From Candidatus Staskawiczbacteria bacterium (GTDB lineage Bacteria > Patescibacteriota > Minisyncoccia > Minisyncoccales > Staskawiczbacteraceae), in NCBI GenBank assembly GCA_943357015.1, contig CALRFZ010000008.1, forward strand, positions 1 to 20,547: DNA of 20,547 nt. Direction: 5' to 3'. Both the position numbers and the translations under genes were made by a program. Below, one piece after another: positions 8,530 to 16,090 of this stretch. Within the stretch, counting starts at the first letter, position 1. Every line of letters begins with the position of its first letter. Below the pieces are notes generated by a model. The model was not told the origin of the DNA and ran no database searches. It saw only the letters and a program-made list of their open reading frames with translations.

Positions 8530-9057
8530 CACAGGCAGGACATATTGCGAACTTACGTCCACTTGTTTGCCTAGTTCCTTAACGAGGTCTCACCCGTTCA
8601 CTTTAGCATACTTACGCTTGTCCACCTGTGTCGGTTTGCGGTACGGTTTGAATAAATTTAACGTAATAAGCCTTTTCTAGACACCGCGCTCACTTCAATT
8701 TATGACCCTTCGGCCACATCTTCTTTGTCCTCGTCAAAATCTGTAAACAGACTTTGCTTTAGACCAAGAACCCAAATCCGATAATGGGCTAAAATTACTA
8801 CGATGTGCAACTTATTACAAAGATATCCAAGTGTTGGAATATTAACCAACTGACCATCGGGTACGCCTTTCGGCTTCTCCTTAGGACCGACTAACCCTTG
8901 GTTGAATACCATTGCCAAGGAAACCTTGGACTTTCAGTGTGTATGGCTTTCACATACATTGCGGTTACTCAGGCCAACATTCTCACTTCTATGCGCTCCA
9001 CAGTCGGTTCCCCTCCTGCTTCACTGCAGCATAGAACGCTTCCCTACCATGCGATCG

Positions 9058-9226
9058 CATCACGCTAGGCGCGATGCGAAATTTAAAATTTAAAATGAAA
9101 AATTTAAAAACAATTACTAATTTAAAATTTTAAAACTTTTAACGGGTTTTTAAATTATTATTTTTAAAATTGTTTTTGAATTTTAAATTTTGAATTTATC
9201 ATTTCATAATCACGCACACCGTGATG
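9058..9226 (-). repeat. 23S intervening sequence C (helix 45)
   Basis: A 169-nt insertion at the position of helix 45 (E. coli about 1170), a classical bacterial IVS site. End hairpins are CATCACGCTAGGCGCGATG and AATCACGCACACCGTGATG. The flanking GCGATCGCATCAC and GTGATGCGATCG close a common stem. The body closely resembles insertion A (AAAAACAATT ... AATTGTTTTT), indicating a recent common origin. Confidence 0.82.
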
Positions 9227-9978
9227 CGATCGTATCCATGTCTTCGGTATTAAACTTTAGCCCCGGGAATCTTTGGCGCTAATCACCCCTCTTCGCTCAA
9301 AAGAACGAAGTTTGGGCAGTGAGTTGTTACACACTCTTTAAAAGATAGCTACCTCTAAGCTAACTTCCTGCCTGTCGAGGGCGAAAAACCTCCTTTATAA
9401 CACTTAGTTTAATTTAGGGACCTTAGACGATGATCTGAGCTGTTACTCTTTTGACCATGGAGCTTAGCCCCCACGGTCTAACTGCCTTGGTTTAAAATTA
9501 CGGTATTCGGAGTTTAATTAAGAGTCCTGGCTTGCGCCAAGGAATCCTATTTAGTGCTCTACCCCCGTAATCCACCCAAGACGCCAGGCCCAAACCTGTT
9601 TCGGGAAGAACCAGCTATTACGTAACTCGATTAGCTTTTCACTCCTTACCACATGTCATCCCAGAGGATTGCACGACTCACGGGTTCGGACCTCCATCCG
9701 TATTTCTACAGACTTCATCCTGCACATGGTAAGCTCGTCACGCTTCGGGTCTTGAACTTTGGATTATATTTCGCGCTTTTAACACTCGCTTTCGCTACGC
9801 TTCCACCCCGTAGGGGCTTAGGCAACCCAAAAGTCAAACTCGTTGGCTCGTTCTGCAAAAAGCACGCAGTCACCAGCCATATCGCGCTGTACGCGATATG
9901 GAAAATCCGAAATTCTAATATCGAAATCCGAAACAAATTCTAAATTCTAATTGACTAAATCAAAAACCTGTGTTGCTA

Positions 9979-10007
9979 TTGACAAGGTTTCTTGCTTATG
10001 CTATAAT
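9979..10007 (+). promoter_or_regulatory. Perfect consensus sigma70 promoter inside 23S, antisense
   Basis: TTGACA at 9979-9984, exactly 17 bases, then TATAAT at 10002-10007: both hexamers match consensus. It faces against 23S transcription and feeds the ORF at 10048. Confidence 0.88.
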
Positions 10008-10047
10008 CAGCACAAGCTGAATCACACCCTTTTTCAAGGAGACCAGA

Positions 10048-10245
10048 ATGTTAGCCATTGAAGTCAAGAGCTTTCTCGATCAATGCGTCGCTGGCAAGAC
10101 CCGTGTCGTGTTCACGGCGGAAATCTCTCATATCCGATTTCCTCCGGCCACGTACATGGAGCATGACGAAAAGTTTGTCACGTTCTCATGCGATGGCATT
10201 CTGAAAGTCAGCATTGACGCCATTGAGAAGATTGAAAGGGCTTAA
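10048..10245 (+). CDS. Small protein encoded inside a 23S rRNA insertion, unknown function
   Basis: A 65-residue soluble protein starting MLAIEVKSFLDQCVAGKTRV. AAGGAG at 10036-10041 fixes the ATG at 10048. No transmembrane segment or signal peptide. After a short N-terminal helix the pattern of short alternating hydrophobic strands (RVVFTAEI, KFVTFSC, ILKVSIDAIEKIE) could be a small SH3/Sm-like barrel; that is inference, and I do not recognise a family. It is not a LAGLIDADG, HNH or GIY-YIG endonuclease, the proteins usually found in rRNA introns. GC is about 48% by hand count (95 of 198), clearly above the AT-rich neighbours. Promoter, Shine-Dalgarno and terminator form a complete unit inside insertion D on the strand opposite 23S. 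Confidence 0.8.
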   Translation: MLAIEVKSFLDQCVAGKTRVVFTAEISHIRFPPATYMEHDEKFVTFSCDGILKVSIDAIEKIERA

Positions 10246-10265
10246 CCAAAACGGTTTCGCCCAAA

Positions 10266-10296
10266 CCCTGCGATACGTCGCCGGGCTTTTCTTTTG
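10266..10296 (+). terminator. Rho-independent terminator of the gene inside 23S
   Basis: CCC-t-GCGA (10266-10273), tetraloop TACG, then TCGC-c-GGG (10278-10285), followed by CTTTTCTTTT. It lies 20 bases after the stop codon and before the right arm of insertion D. Confidence 0.8.
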
Positions 10297-10673
10297 TTTA
10301 GAATTTAATTTTTTAGAATTTGTTTCGGATTTCGAATTTTGGTATTCGAATTTCCAGATCACACCCAGTGTGATATGGCCGGCTCCTACTCTTTGTAAGC
10401 AAATGGTTTCAGGTTCTATTTCACCGGGGTTAACCCCCTACTTTTCACCTTTCCCTCACGGTACTGGTTCACTATTGGTGATATTAAATATTTAGCCTTG
10501 GCCGATAGTTCGGCCTGCTTCCTGCCAGGTTATCATTCCCGACAGTACTCAAGAAATCTAACAAGGAGCGTAATATAATTTTAGAATACGGGGCTATTAC
10601 CCTCTATGGCGTCCCTTTCCAGGGTACTTCTTTTAACTACTTACTTTTTGCTCTCCCTCGGCAACCATTACGC

Positions 10674-10805
10674 CTCGTGCTTCGCACGAGAAATTCAAAT
10701 TTAAAATTCAAAATTTAAAAACAATAACCTAATTTTAAATTAGTGCTTTTAAATTGTTTTTGAATTTATTATTTATCATTTTAAATTCCTTGTGCGATGC
10801 ACAAG
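10674..10805 (-). repeat. 23S intervening sequence E (domain I, helix 16-18 region)
   Basis: A 132-nt AT-rich insertion in domain I (about E. coli 280-315). The left tip is CTCGTGCTTCGCACGAG and the right tip CTTGTGCGATGCACAAG, each a perfect 7-bp hairpin. The body again has AAAAACAATA and AATTGTTTTTGAATTT, as in A and C. No ORF. Confidence 0.78.
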
Positions 10806-11171
10806 ATGTAATGCTCCCGACGTTAAACCCTTACAACCCCAGAATAAATTCTGGTTTGGGCTGTTCCCTTTTCGCTCGCCACTACTAAGGGAATGTAAAA
10901 CACTCTAATCACTTTATCCAATGAAGGATAGAATGAATAGAATATTTCATTGTTTTATTTTCCTCCGCTTACTGAGATGTTTCACTTCAGCGGGTTAGCC
11001 ACACTATCTTACGATAATGTTAATTTCGTATTACCGAAATTGTGTTTCCACATTCGGACATCACCGGATCAAAGCTTGCTAGCCAGCTCCCCGATGCTTA
11101 TCGCAGGCACGCCACGTCCTTCATCACTTTAATATCCCGAGGCATCCACCATTCGCTTATAACCTATTTTC

Positions 11172-11688
11172 TTGCGTAAGTAATAGATACAGATTTTATG
11201 TATCTTTATATTTTTGTAAATTATGTGATTCGTTTGCAGACGAAAATAATTTACAAAAACTGCTATCCATCAGAAATGCTCTGATGAGTAAACTTTACTT
11301 TTACCTAGTCAAATTGTTTTTGAAACAAACTTTTCAAAACGGGTGTTTTGAAAAGTTATCTGACTAAGTGAATATGCTATTTTTTACCTGTTGTACGATT
11401 AAATAAGACCCATCTTAAAATTAATCGTACAGCCCTATTTAATTGCGTTTTGAAAACAATCAATATTTATTCTTTTGAAATAAATTTTAATAGGGATAAA
11501 ATTGTCAAACTACATTCATAACGAATCCGCGACTTAGAATAAACTTTTATTTTAAATCGCGGACTAACTACTACTTTTCAAATTAAAAATCGCCTTTTAG
11601 AAGCGATTCATCTGATAACACTAAAAATCAGAATTTACCTGCTTCTTCTTTTTGTAATAACAACGAATTTATTTATCATGTAAATACC
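11172..11688 (-). other. 23S precursor leader with a chain of hairpins
   Basis: No gene is seen between the rrn promoter and 23S. The stretch holds the 5' processing arm (11174-11207) and a series of inverted repeats: CATCAG/CTGATG near 11269-11285, a TTTTCAAAAC/GTTTTGAAAA hairpin near 11331-11355, GTACGATTAA/TTAATCGTAC near 11393-11433, TCCGCGA/TCGCGGA near 11525-11565, and AATCGC/GCGATT near 11587-11610. A second TTGACA (minus strand, 11503-11508) may be an additional promoter, but its -10 is poor. Confidence 0.55.
11174..11207 (-). promoter_or_regulatory. 5' arm of the 23S rRNA processing stem
   Basis: Pairs with 6952-6984 over about 32 positions. It lies 2 bases outside helix H1 of the 23S. 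Confidence 0.8.
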
Positions 11689-11717
11689 AGTTTATTCTAT
11701 TTTAAATCTAGTGTCAA
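11689..11717 (-). promoter_or_regulatory. Promoter of the 23S-5S operon
   Basis: On the minus strand TTGACA (11712-11717), 17 bases, TAAACT (11689-11694), about 520 bases before 23S. It gives the 23S-5S unit a promoter independent of 16S. A separate TATAAT lies about 40 bases upstream without a good -35. Confidence 0.7.
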
Positions 11718-11799
11718 TAGGTAAATATATTATAGAATAAATACTGATTTAATTTTTCTGAATTTGGCTTATTGTTACTTAATTTAATTTTAAAATTTC

Positions 11800-11837
11800 A
11801 AAAAATAAAACCTCGATGTAATAATTTGCATCGAGGT
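11800..11837 (-). terminator. Rho-independent terminator
   Basis: CCTCGATG (11811-11818) pairs with CATCGAGG (11829-11836). On the minus strand it is followed by TTTTATTTTTT. It ends the small gene whose stop is at 11856. Confidence 0.85.
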
Positions 11838-11855
11838 ATAAAGGAATAATATTTC

Positions 11856-12164
11856 TTAGTCCTTTGGCCACATTTCAAATTGTTCATTTTGTTCATTTAG
11901 CTTGTCCTTTCTGCGCAATTTGACGGCATCGGAGTCGGGATTAAAAAGAGTAGACATTTGATCAAGACTGACCCGTAAAGAATCTGACTTTAATGGTTGC
12001 CAGTTTTCTTTTTCTTGGTCTCCAAGATTTATTTCAAACCTTTCTGGGTGAGAGCAAACCTCTTCATCTATTTTTTTTATGCCCCGATAATCTTTTGCGC
12101 GCCTGACAAGCAAAATCACAATGACAATCAAAAGGACGCCAAACAGAAACAAAAACACTTCCAT
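11856..12164 (-). CDS. Small N-terminally membrane-anchored protein, unknown function
   Basis: A 102-residue protein starting MEVFLFLFGVLLIVIVILLV, one membrane helix (about residues 2-21) followed by RRAK, so the charged C-terminal 80 residues should face the cytoplasm. The tail is polar and probably partly disordered (LRRKDKLNEQNEQFEMWPKD). No family recognised. AAAGGAT upstream is a fair Shine-Dalgarno, which most minus-strand genes here lack. With its own promoter (12228-12256) and terminator it resembles the plus-strand small gene units, although it lies on the minus strand. Confidence 0.7.
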   Translation of the reverse strand: MEVFLFLFGVLLIVIVILLVRRAKDYRGIKKIDEEVCSHPERFEINLGDQEKENWQPLKSDSLRVSLDQMSTLFNPDSDAVKLRRKDKLNEQNEQFEMWPKD

Positions 12165-12227
12165 TTTTATATCCTTTCAGGAATAGAGCTAAAACTATTT
12201 TCCTTAGCGTAAGGAAATCTTGGATGT

Positions 12228-12256
12228 ATTATATGTAATTAAAATTAAAATAACAA
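12228..12256 (-). promoter_or_regulatory. Promoter of the 102-residue membrane-anchored protein gene
   Basis: On the minus strand TTGTTA (12251-12256), 17 bases, TATAAT (12228-12233). A leader of roughly 55-60 bases with a CCTTAGCGTAAGG hairpin precedes the ATG. Confidence 0.7.
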
Positions 12257-12284
12257 TAGTATTAGCGGGAGTTTATTTTTGATC

Positions 12285-12310
12285 AAAAAAGCCCCGCGTT
12301 TAAGCGAGAC
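12285..12310 (-). terminator. Rho-independent terminator of the MscS-like gene
   Basis: On the minus strand GTCTCGC pairs with GCGGGGC (12304-12310 with 12291-12297, using G-U pairs), followed by six T. On the plus strand the same stem has two mismatches, so it works for the minus strand. Confidence 0.75.
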
Positions 12311-12330
12311 TTTTTTGTGATTAAATAAGC

Positions 12331-13017
12331 TTATTTATTTATCACTTTATTTTTTATTTCCCTAATTACTTCTGATGCAACTTCTTTGCCTCCAAGGCCA
12401 ATGGCAATGGCTATGCCTAAGCCAATTGATCCGACAATTCCCCAAACTATTGCCATATACAATGTTTTGATTAAATCGCTATTTGGCAATAATTGTTCTA
12501 AAATTAAAAAGATGGTAAAAATCCAAATTGCCCATTTAATAATTGATGAAACTAGGTATCCGTGTCCTACCTTCATTTTCTCAATTGTGACTCTGATAAG
12601 TTTTTCAATAATATCAGAAATAATTACCGCTACTACAAAGATTAGCGCGGCAACTACAACGTTTGGCAAATAACCTAATACTTTTGATAACACCAAACTA
12701 AACTGCGCTAATTGTAAAATATCGACTGAAATTAATAATGTTACAATAACAAAAACCCATTTAAAAATTGCGCCAATAAATTCTGAAGGGTTAACATGGA
12801 CACTAGCTTTTTCCAAAGCCTTTTTCCAGCCCTCTTTTTCAAATAACCTATTGAATTGCACCGCCTTTAAAATTTCTGCAATTACTCGCCCAATGCCAGT
12901 AGCAATAATATAGCCAATAATAAAAACTATGATTGCCAAGAACAAATTTCCCAGAAAGCTAATCATGTTTTGCAAAAACGGCTGAACAATTAATAAAATC
13001 CAGTCACTATAGTTCAT
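12331..13017 (-). CDS. MscS-like membrane protein (conserved TM-helix type, no beta domain)
   Basis: A 228-residue polytopic protein with about five hydrophobic helices. The repeated amphipathic stretches (FLGNLFLAIIVFIIGYIIATGIGRVIAEIL and PNVVVAALIFVVAVIISDIIEKLI, each over 20 residues and given here only as landmarks at about 21-50 and 117-141) match the conserved TM-helix repeat found in MscS relatives. The last helix, GSIGLGIAIAIGLGGKEVA (about 195-213), resembles the MscS pore helix. The soluble beta and C-terminal domains of true MscS are absent. A role in osmotic release is plausible but unproven. No Shine-Dalgarno. Confidence 0.75.
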   Translation of the reverse strand: MNYSDWILLIVQPFLQNMISFLGNLFLAIIVFIIGYIIATGIGRVIAEILKAVQFNRLFEKEGWKKALEKASVHVNPSEFIGAIFKWVFVIVTLLISVDILQLAQFSLVLSKVLGYLPNVVVAALIFVVAVIISDIIEKLIRVTIEKMKVGHGYLVSSIIKWAIWIFTIFLILEQLLPNSDLIKTLYMAIVWGIVGSIGLGIAIAIGLGGKEVASEVIREIKNKVINK

Positions 13018-13026
13018 GAGTTTATT

Positions 13027-13162
13027 TAATTTGAAATTTGAAATTTACAATTTGAAATCAATAAACAAATGTTTAAATGATTGAATTTGAAAACGCGCTG
13101 TACGCATTTCAAACTAAGTTATTTCAAATTGAATTCAAATTTCAAATTGTAAATTTCAAATT
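13027..13162. repeat. AT-rich palindromic element between genes
   Basis: Perfect 24-bp inverted arms at 13035-13058 and 13139-13162, built from AATTTGAAATTT words, around a centre with CGCGCTGTACGC. That GC-rich core is also the tip of 23S insertion D (CGCGCTGTACGCG, 9883-9895). The right arm runs into the stop codon of the pseudouridine synthase gene. No ORF. Confidence 0.75.
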
Positions 13163-13898
13163 ACTTTATTATCCCCTTTCCATCCCCATCAATCAACCCC
13201 TCCTCTGTGGATAAGTAGTTATTCCATTCAGTTGGTATTTGGGTTGTAATTTTTACAGTCTGATTGCTTGTGGCCGGCACAAAAGATAATTCCGTGGCGC
13301 AAAGTGCAATACTTTTATCATTTAATGGATCTTTGGCGCCATATTTTACATCGCCCAGAATTGGTAAACCTGCTAGTGATAGCTGAGACCTGATTTGGTG
13401 AAATTTACCACCTTCAATTTTTATTTTCAATAAAGAGTATCTACCATTTGATTTTAAAACTTCATAAAAAAGTCTTGCTTCTTTTCCGTCATCATACTCC
13501 TTGGCCTTTTTTAATTTTTCGTCTTTACCTAATTTATTAACTAAAATTCCACTATGCTTTTCGGGCTTGCCTATTACAATTGCTTGGTACATTTTTTCTA
13601 TCGTATGGTTTCTAAATTGCTCTGATAATCGCGATGCCCCTTTACTGGTTTTGGCAAACAGCATTACTCCGCAAACTGGCCTATCTAGCCGATGTAAAAG
13701 TCCCAAAAAAACATTACCGGGTTTTTTGTAGGTTTCTTTTAGATATTTTTTGATATCATCCATAATGCAGGCATTTTCTAATTCATCCTTCTGGCTTTGC
13801 CAAGCCGTAGCTTTATGCGTAGGCTGGCTTAAAATTCCCGCGGGTTTAAAAACAGCAATTAAGTGATTGTCTTGGTATAAAACTTTTAAATTTGACAT
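13161..13898 (-). CDS. RNA pseudouridine synthase, RluA family
   Basis: A 245-residue RluA/RluD-type pseudouridine synthase that isomerises specific uridines in rRNA or tRNA. The catalytic motif is LLHRLDRPVCGVMLFAKT with the aspartate at residue 72 (H69-R-L-D72-R). Family phrases YQDNHLIAVFKPAGILSQPT at the N-terminus and GGKFHQIRSQLSLAGLPILGDVKYG near 165-190 are present (the latter exceeds a short motif; its key part is HQIR). It lacks the N-terminal S4 domain of RluD, so it resembles the shorter family members; the target base cannot be inferred. No Shine-Dalgarno. The -35 of the opposite-strand gene at 13964 overlaps its start codon. Confidence 0.9.
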   Translation of the reverse strand: MSNLKVLYQDNHLIAVFKPAGILSQPTHKATAWQSQKDELENACIMDDIKKYLKETYKKPGNVFLGLLHRLDRPVCGVMLFAKTSKGASRLSEQFRNHTIEKMYQAIVIGKPEKHSGILVNKLGKDEKLKKAKEYDDGKEARLFYEVLKSNGRYSLLKIKIEGGKFHQIRSQLSLAGLPILGDVKYGAKDPLNDKSIALCATELSFVPATSNQTVKITTQIPTEWNNYLSTEEGLIDGDGKGIIK

Positions 13899-13920
13899 AA
13901 ATTTATTTAGGTAGTAGTAT
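13892..13920 (+). promoter_or_regulatory. Sigma70-type promoter for the 66-residue Cys-rich gene
   Basis: TTGACA at 13892-13897, 17 bases, TAGTAT at 13915-13920. Both hexamers and the spacing are identical to the promoter at 2161. The -35 overlaps the start of the pseudouridine synthase gene on the other strand. Confidence 0.82.
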
Positions 13921-13963
13921 TTATTTGAGAATCACATCCATGTCATAGTAGAAGGAGAATTTC

Positions 13964-14164
13964 ATGGAAAATCGCTACTACAAACTAGTGGTCTGTAGGA
14001 ACCCAGAGTGTCGTCGGGAATACATCTGTTTGCCAGATGACTATTATTACGACGCTTCGCCCGAAAGCACCACTGACGGTCTTTGTAAAAACTGTTTCAT
14101 GCCAAAAGTTGGCAAAATGATTGTCATGAAAACAGTAAATCCTTTAAAGAAAAAGACTACTTAA
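13964..14164 (+). CDS. Small four-cysteine (zinc-finger-like) protein, unknown function
   Basis: A 66-residue protein starting MENRYYKLVVCRNPECRREY. Four cysteines in two pairs (C11-x4-C16 and C42-x2-C45) suggest one zinc site. The C-terminus is basic (NPLKKKTT). GAAGGAG sits 7 bases before the ATG. No known family recognised. It is a complete one-gene unit with promoter and terminator, on the opposite strand to both neighbours, and more GC-balanced in codon use. It shares the idea of a small Cys-rich protein with the gene at 6103, but the two sequences do not obviously align. Confidence 0.72.
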   Translation: MENRYYKLVVCRNPECRREYICLPDDYYYDASPESTTDGLCKNCFMPKVGKMIVMKTVNPLKKKTT

Positions 14165-14183
14165 TGTTTCCAAGGAAACATCT

Positions 14184-14210
14184 GAGGTAATGCAAGTTAC
14201 CTCTTTTTTT
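14184..14210 (+). terminator. Rho-independent terminator
   Basis: GAGGTAA (14184-14190), loop TGCAAG, TTACCTC (14197-14203), then seven T. A second small hairpin, TGTTTCC-AA-GGAAACA (14165-14180), precedes it right after the stop. Confidence 0.88.
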
Positions 14211-14219
14211 ATAAATTCT

Positions 14220-14531
14220 TTATACTAAAAGTTGCTTAATTCTCTCGGCTTCATTTTCTACAACAACGCCATCATAATCTCCGCTATGTCCTTTTGCGCC
14301 TTCGTATGAAGGTTTTTTCTGATCAAGGTGTAGGCTAAAGTTGTAGCTTTTAGCTCCTATTATTTGACTACTAACTTCTTTAATATACAAGTGAAATCGA
14401 GGATAATCATTGCGCCCAATTTGTCGCACAATAGAGGTTTCGCCTTCTTTTTGAAAATACGCCGGCTGATATCCAATTGATCGCATTAAGTCATTGGTGC
14501 TTTTTTTGATATTAGAAATTTGAAATTCCAT
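14220..14531 (-). CDS. Conserved-looking small hypothetical protein
   Basis: A 103-residue soluble protein starting MEFQISNIKKSTNDLMRSIG. Mixed alpha/beta pattern; the central YPRFHLYIKE and the C-terminal SLHLDQKKPSYEGAKGHSGD and VVVENEAERIKQLL are well ordered and rich in charged residues, which argues for a real protein. I believe proteins of this look occur in other Patescibacteria genomes, from memory and unverified; no function is known to me. No signal peptide or membrane helix. No Shine-Dalgarno, as for the core genes on this strand. It is divergent from the gene at 14611. Confidence 0.65.
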   Translation of the reverse strand: MEFQISNIKKSTNDLMRSIGYQPAYFQKEGETSIVRQIGRNDYPRFHLYIKEVSSQIIGAKSYNFSLHLDQKKPSYEGAKGHSGDYDGVVVENEAERIKQLLV

Positions 14532-14610
14532 TTAAATTTGGAAAACTATGTTAATATATATTTGTGTAGTATAAAGTTTCGAACTTCTATTTTAAGAAAG
14601 CTGAGTAGCA

Positions 14611-14841
14611 ATGCATTATCTTTTAACCCTTAGGCCTGCCGAGAATGTTGAAGGTGCACATATTGTCGAATATGAGTTTGAAATGCGGGAAAAAAATCAC
14701 CAAAGAGCGATCGAGGTTTCAGAAAAAGTTTCTAATGAGCCCTTTGAGTTGTTTAATGGTGAATTCTGCCAAATGACACCACTGAAGCTTGCGTTTTGGA
14801 TTGAAGATGAAAATGAGTCCAGACTTATTAAGCGGTGGTAA
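14611..14841 (+). CDS. Small soluble protein, unknown function
   Basis: A 76-residue acidic protein starting MHYLLTLRPAENVEGAHIVE. Predicted alternating strands and one helix (HQRAIEVSEKVSNEPFELF); no cysteine pairs, no membrane segment. The ATG is supported by the strong terminator just downstream and by codon use, but the leader (AAGAAAGCTGAGTAGCA) has only a weak Shine-Dalgarno. A possible -10 (TAGTAT or TATAAA near 14566-14575) has no clear -35. It belongs by position, strand and size to the set of small plus-strand units, but its signals are the weakest of them. Family not recognised. Confidence 0.6.
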   Translation: MHYLLTLRPAENVEGAHIVEYEFEMREKNHQRAIEVSEKVSNEPFELFNGEFCQMTPLKLAFWIEDENESRLIKRW

Positions 14842-14850
14842 CTTACCTAT

Positions 14851-14880
14851 ATCCAGTTGCATTTGTAACTGGATTTTTTA
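14851..14880 (+). terminator. Rho-independent terminator
   Basis: ATCCAGTT (14851-14858) pairs with AACTGGAT (14867-14874), then TTTTTTAT. It ends the gene at 14611-14841. Confidence 0.88.
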
Positions 14881-14881
14881 T

Positions 14882-14960
14882 TTCAAAATTTACTAATTAA
14901 GATTTAATTGGAAATTGGATATTGGGAATTGGGAATTTCCCGCGCGCCGCGGCGCGCGGG
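14882..14960. repeat. AT-rich stretch ending in a perfect GC palindrome
   Basis: 14882-14938 is AT-rich with AATTGG/ATTGGG words like those at 2584-2610. It ends in a perfect 22-nt palindrome of only G and C (14939-14960, arms CCCGCGCGCCG and CGGCGCGCGGG), two bases from the ychF stop codon. No T run follows, so it is not an ordinary terminator. Confidence 0.6.
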
Positions 14961-14962
14961 AT

Positions 14963-16045
14963 TTATCCATGCTTAAATTCGATGACATCCCCATCTTTTA
15001 CTACATATTCCTTTCCTTCTGTCCTAATTAATCCTGTTTCGCGGGCTTTGGCGTAACTGCCGGCTTTTATTAAATCTTCCCAAAAAATTACTTCGGCTTT
15101 GACGAATTTTTTTTCAAAATCACTATGAATAACTCCCGCAGCTTGTGGAGCTTTGTCGCCTTTGTGAATTGTCCAAGCACGGGTTTCCACTTCTCCTGTA
15201 GTCAAAAAGGTTTGCAAACCCAGTAATTCATAACTTTTTTTAATTAGAATGTCCGTACCAGATAATTCATTAAAACCCAAACCCACGCGTTCTTCCTTAT
15301 TTAGGCCTTCAGATTCGTATTCACTGGCGATATCTAAAATTACATAATTTTCTTGACCCTCGGAGCTTTGGTCAGGTGTGGTTAGTTGGGACAAAATTTC
15401 TTGTCCTACCTCTTCTGGTTTACCATTTAATAAATATAATCTAGGTTTAAAAGTTAAAAGTTGAAAACTCTTTAAAGCTACTGCCTCATCTGGAGTAAAT
15501 TCTTGATCAATTAACACTTTTTGTTGACTTAAAAAATCTTTGGCTTTTAGCAAAACTGCATTTTCCTTAACGGCCTCTTTTTTGCCAGCGCGAACGTCTC
15601 CGGCCAAGCCACTGATTCTTTTATCTACGGTTTCCAAATCTTTTAAAATTAATTCCACATCCAAAATTTCTTTTTCGCCCAAAGGGTTAATTTCATTTTG
15701 GGTATTAATAATGTCATCATTTTTAAAGGCGCGAAGTACGTATAAAATGGCATCGGTTTCTCTGATATTGGTTAAAAACTTAGTTCCAAGTCCTTCACCA
15801 GTTGATGCGCCCTTTACTAGGCCCGCAATATCCACAAAGTCTACTGTAGCATAAATTTTTTTTTGAGTCTTAGAAAATTCCGCCAATTTGTCAATTCTTT
15901 CATCGGGAACCAAAACCACCCCAACGTTAGGGTCAATAGTGGCAAAAGGATAATTGGCAATTAATACCTCCTTTTTGGTTAAAGTTTTAAACAAAGTAGA
16001 TTTGCCCACATTAGGCAAACCAACTATTCCAATACTTAGTGGCAT
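14963..16045 (-). CDS. ychF: Ribosome-associated ATPase/GTPase YchF (Obg family)
   Basis: A 360-residue YchF, the universally conserved Obg-family P-loop NTPase that prefers ATP and binds ribosomes. Domains in order: G domain with P-loop GLPNVGKST (residues 8-16), switch segment NYPFATIDPNVG, and DIAGLVKGASTGEGLG; a helical insertion (about 130-220); and a C-terminal TGS domain (about 277-360) with FLTTGEVETRAWTIHKG and DVIEFKHG. Length matches the family (about 363). No Shine-Dalgarno (GGTAAGATATTTATATT precedes the ATG). It lies alone on this strand, bordered by plus-strand small genes on both sides. Confidence 0.96.
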   Translation of the reverse strand: MPLSIGIVGLPNVGKSTLFKTLTKKEVLIANYPFATIDPNVGVVLVPDERIDKLAEFSKTQKKIYATVDFVDIAGLVKGASTGEGLGTKFLTNIRETDAILYVLRAFKNDDIINTQNEINPLGEKEILDVELILKDLETVDKRISGLAGDVRAGKKEAVKENAVLLKAKDFLSQQKVLIDQEFTPDEAVALKSFQLLTFKPRLYLLNGKPEEVGQEILSQLTTPDQSSEGQENYVILDIASEYESEGLNKEERVGLGFNELSGTDILIKKSYELLGLQTFLTTGEVETRAWTIHKGDKAPQAAGVIHSDFEKKFVKAEVIFWEDLIKAGSYAKARETGLIRTEGKEYVVKDGDVIEFKHG

Positions 16046-16090
16046 AATATAAATATCTTACCGTAATTTAACTTATTTTTCAATGAAATA

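Larger units (their letters stand above)
9877..10378 (-). repeat. 23S intervening sequence D (helix 25) carrying an antisense gene
   Basis: A 502-nt insertion in helix 25 (E. coli about 545), the other classical IVS site. The left tip is a 25-nt hairpin with arms CCATATCGCG and CGCGATATGG; the right tip is ATCACACCCAGTGTGAT. Inside are inverted AT-rich arms with the words ATCCGAAACAAATTC and GAATTTGTTTCGGAT. At the apex, between the arms, sits a full plus-strand transcription unit (promoter 9979, ORF 10048-10245, terminator 10266). The other four insertions have no gene. Confidence 0.85.

Noticed and set aside
8098..10788. 23S insertions as group I introns
   Set aside because: No P4/P7 core motifs; ends are small hairpins rather than U/G splice borders.
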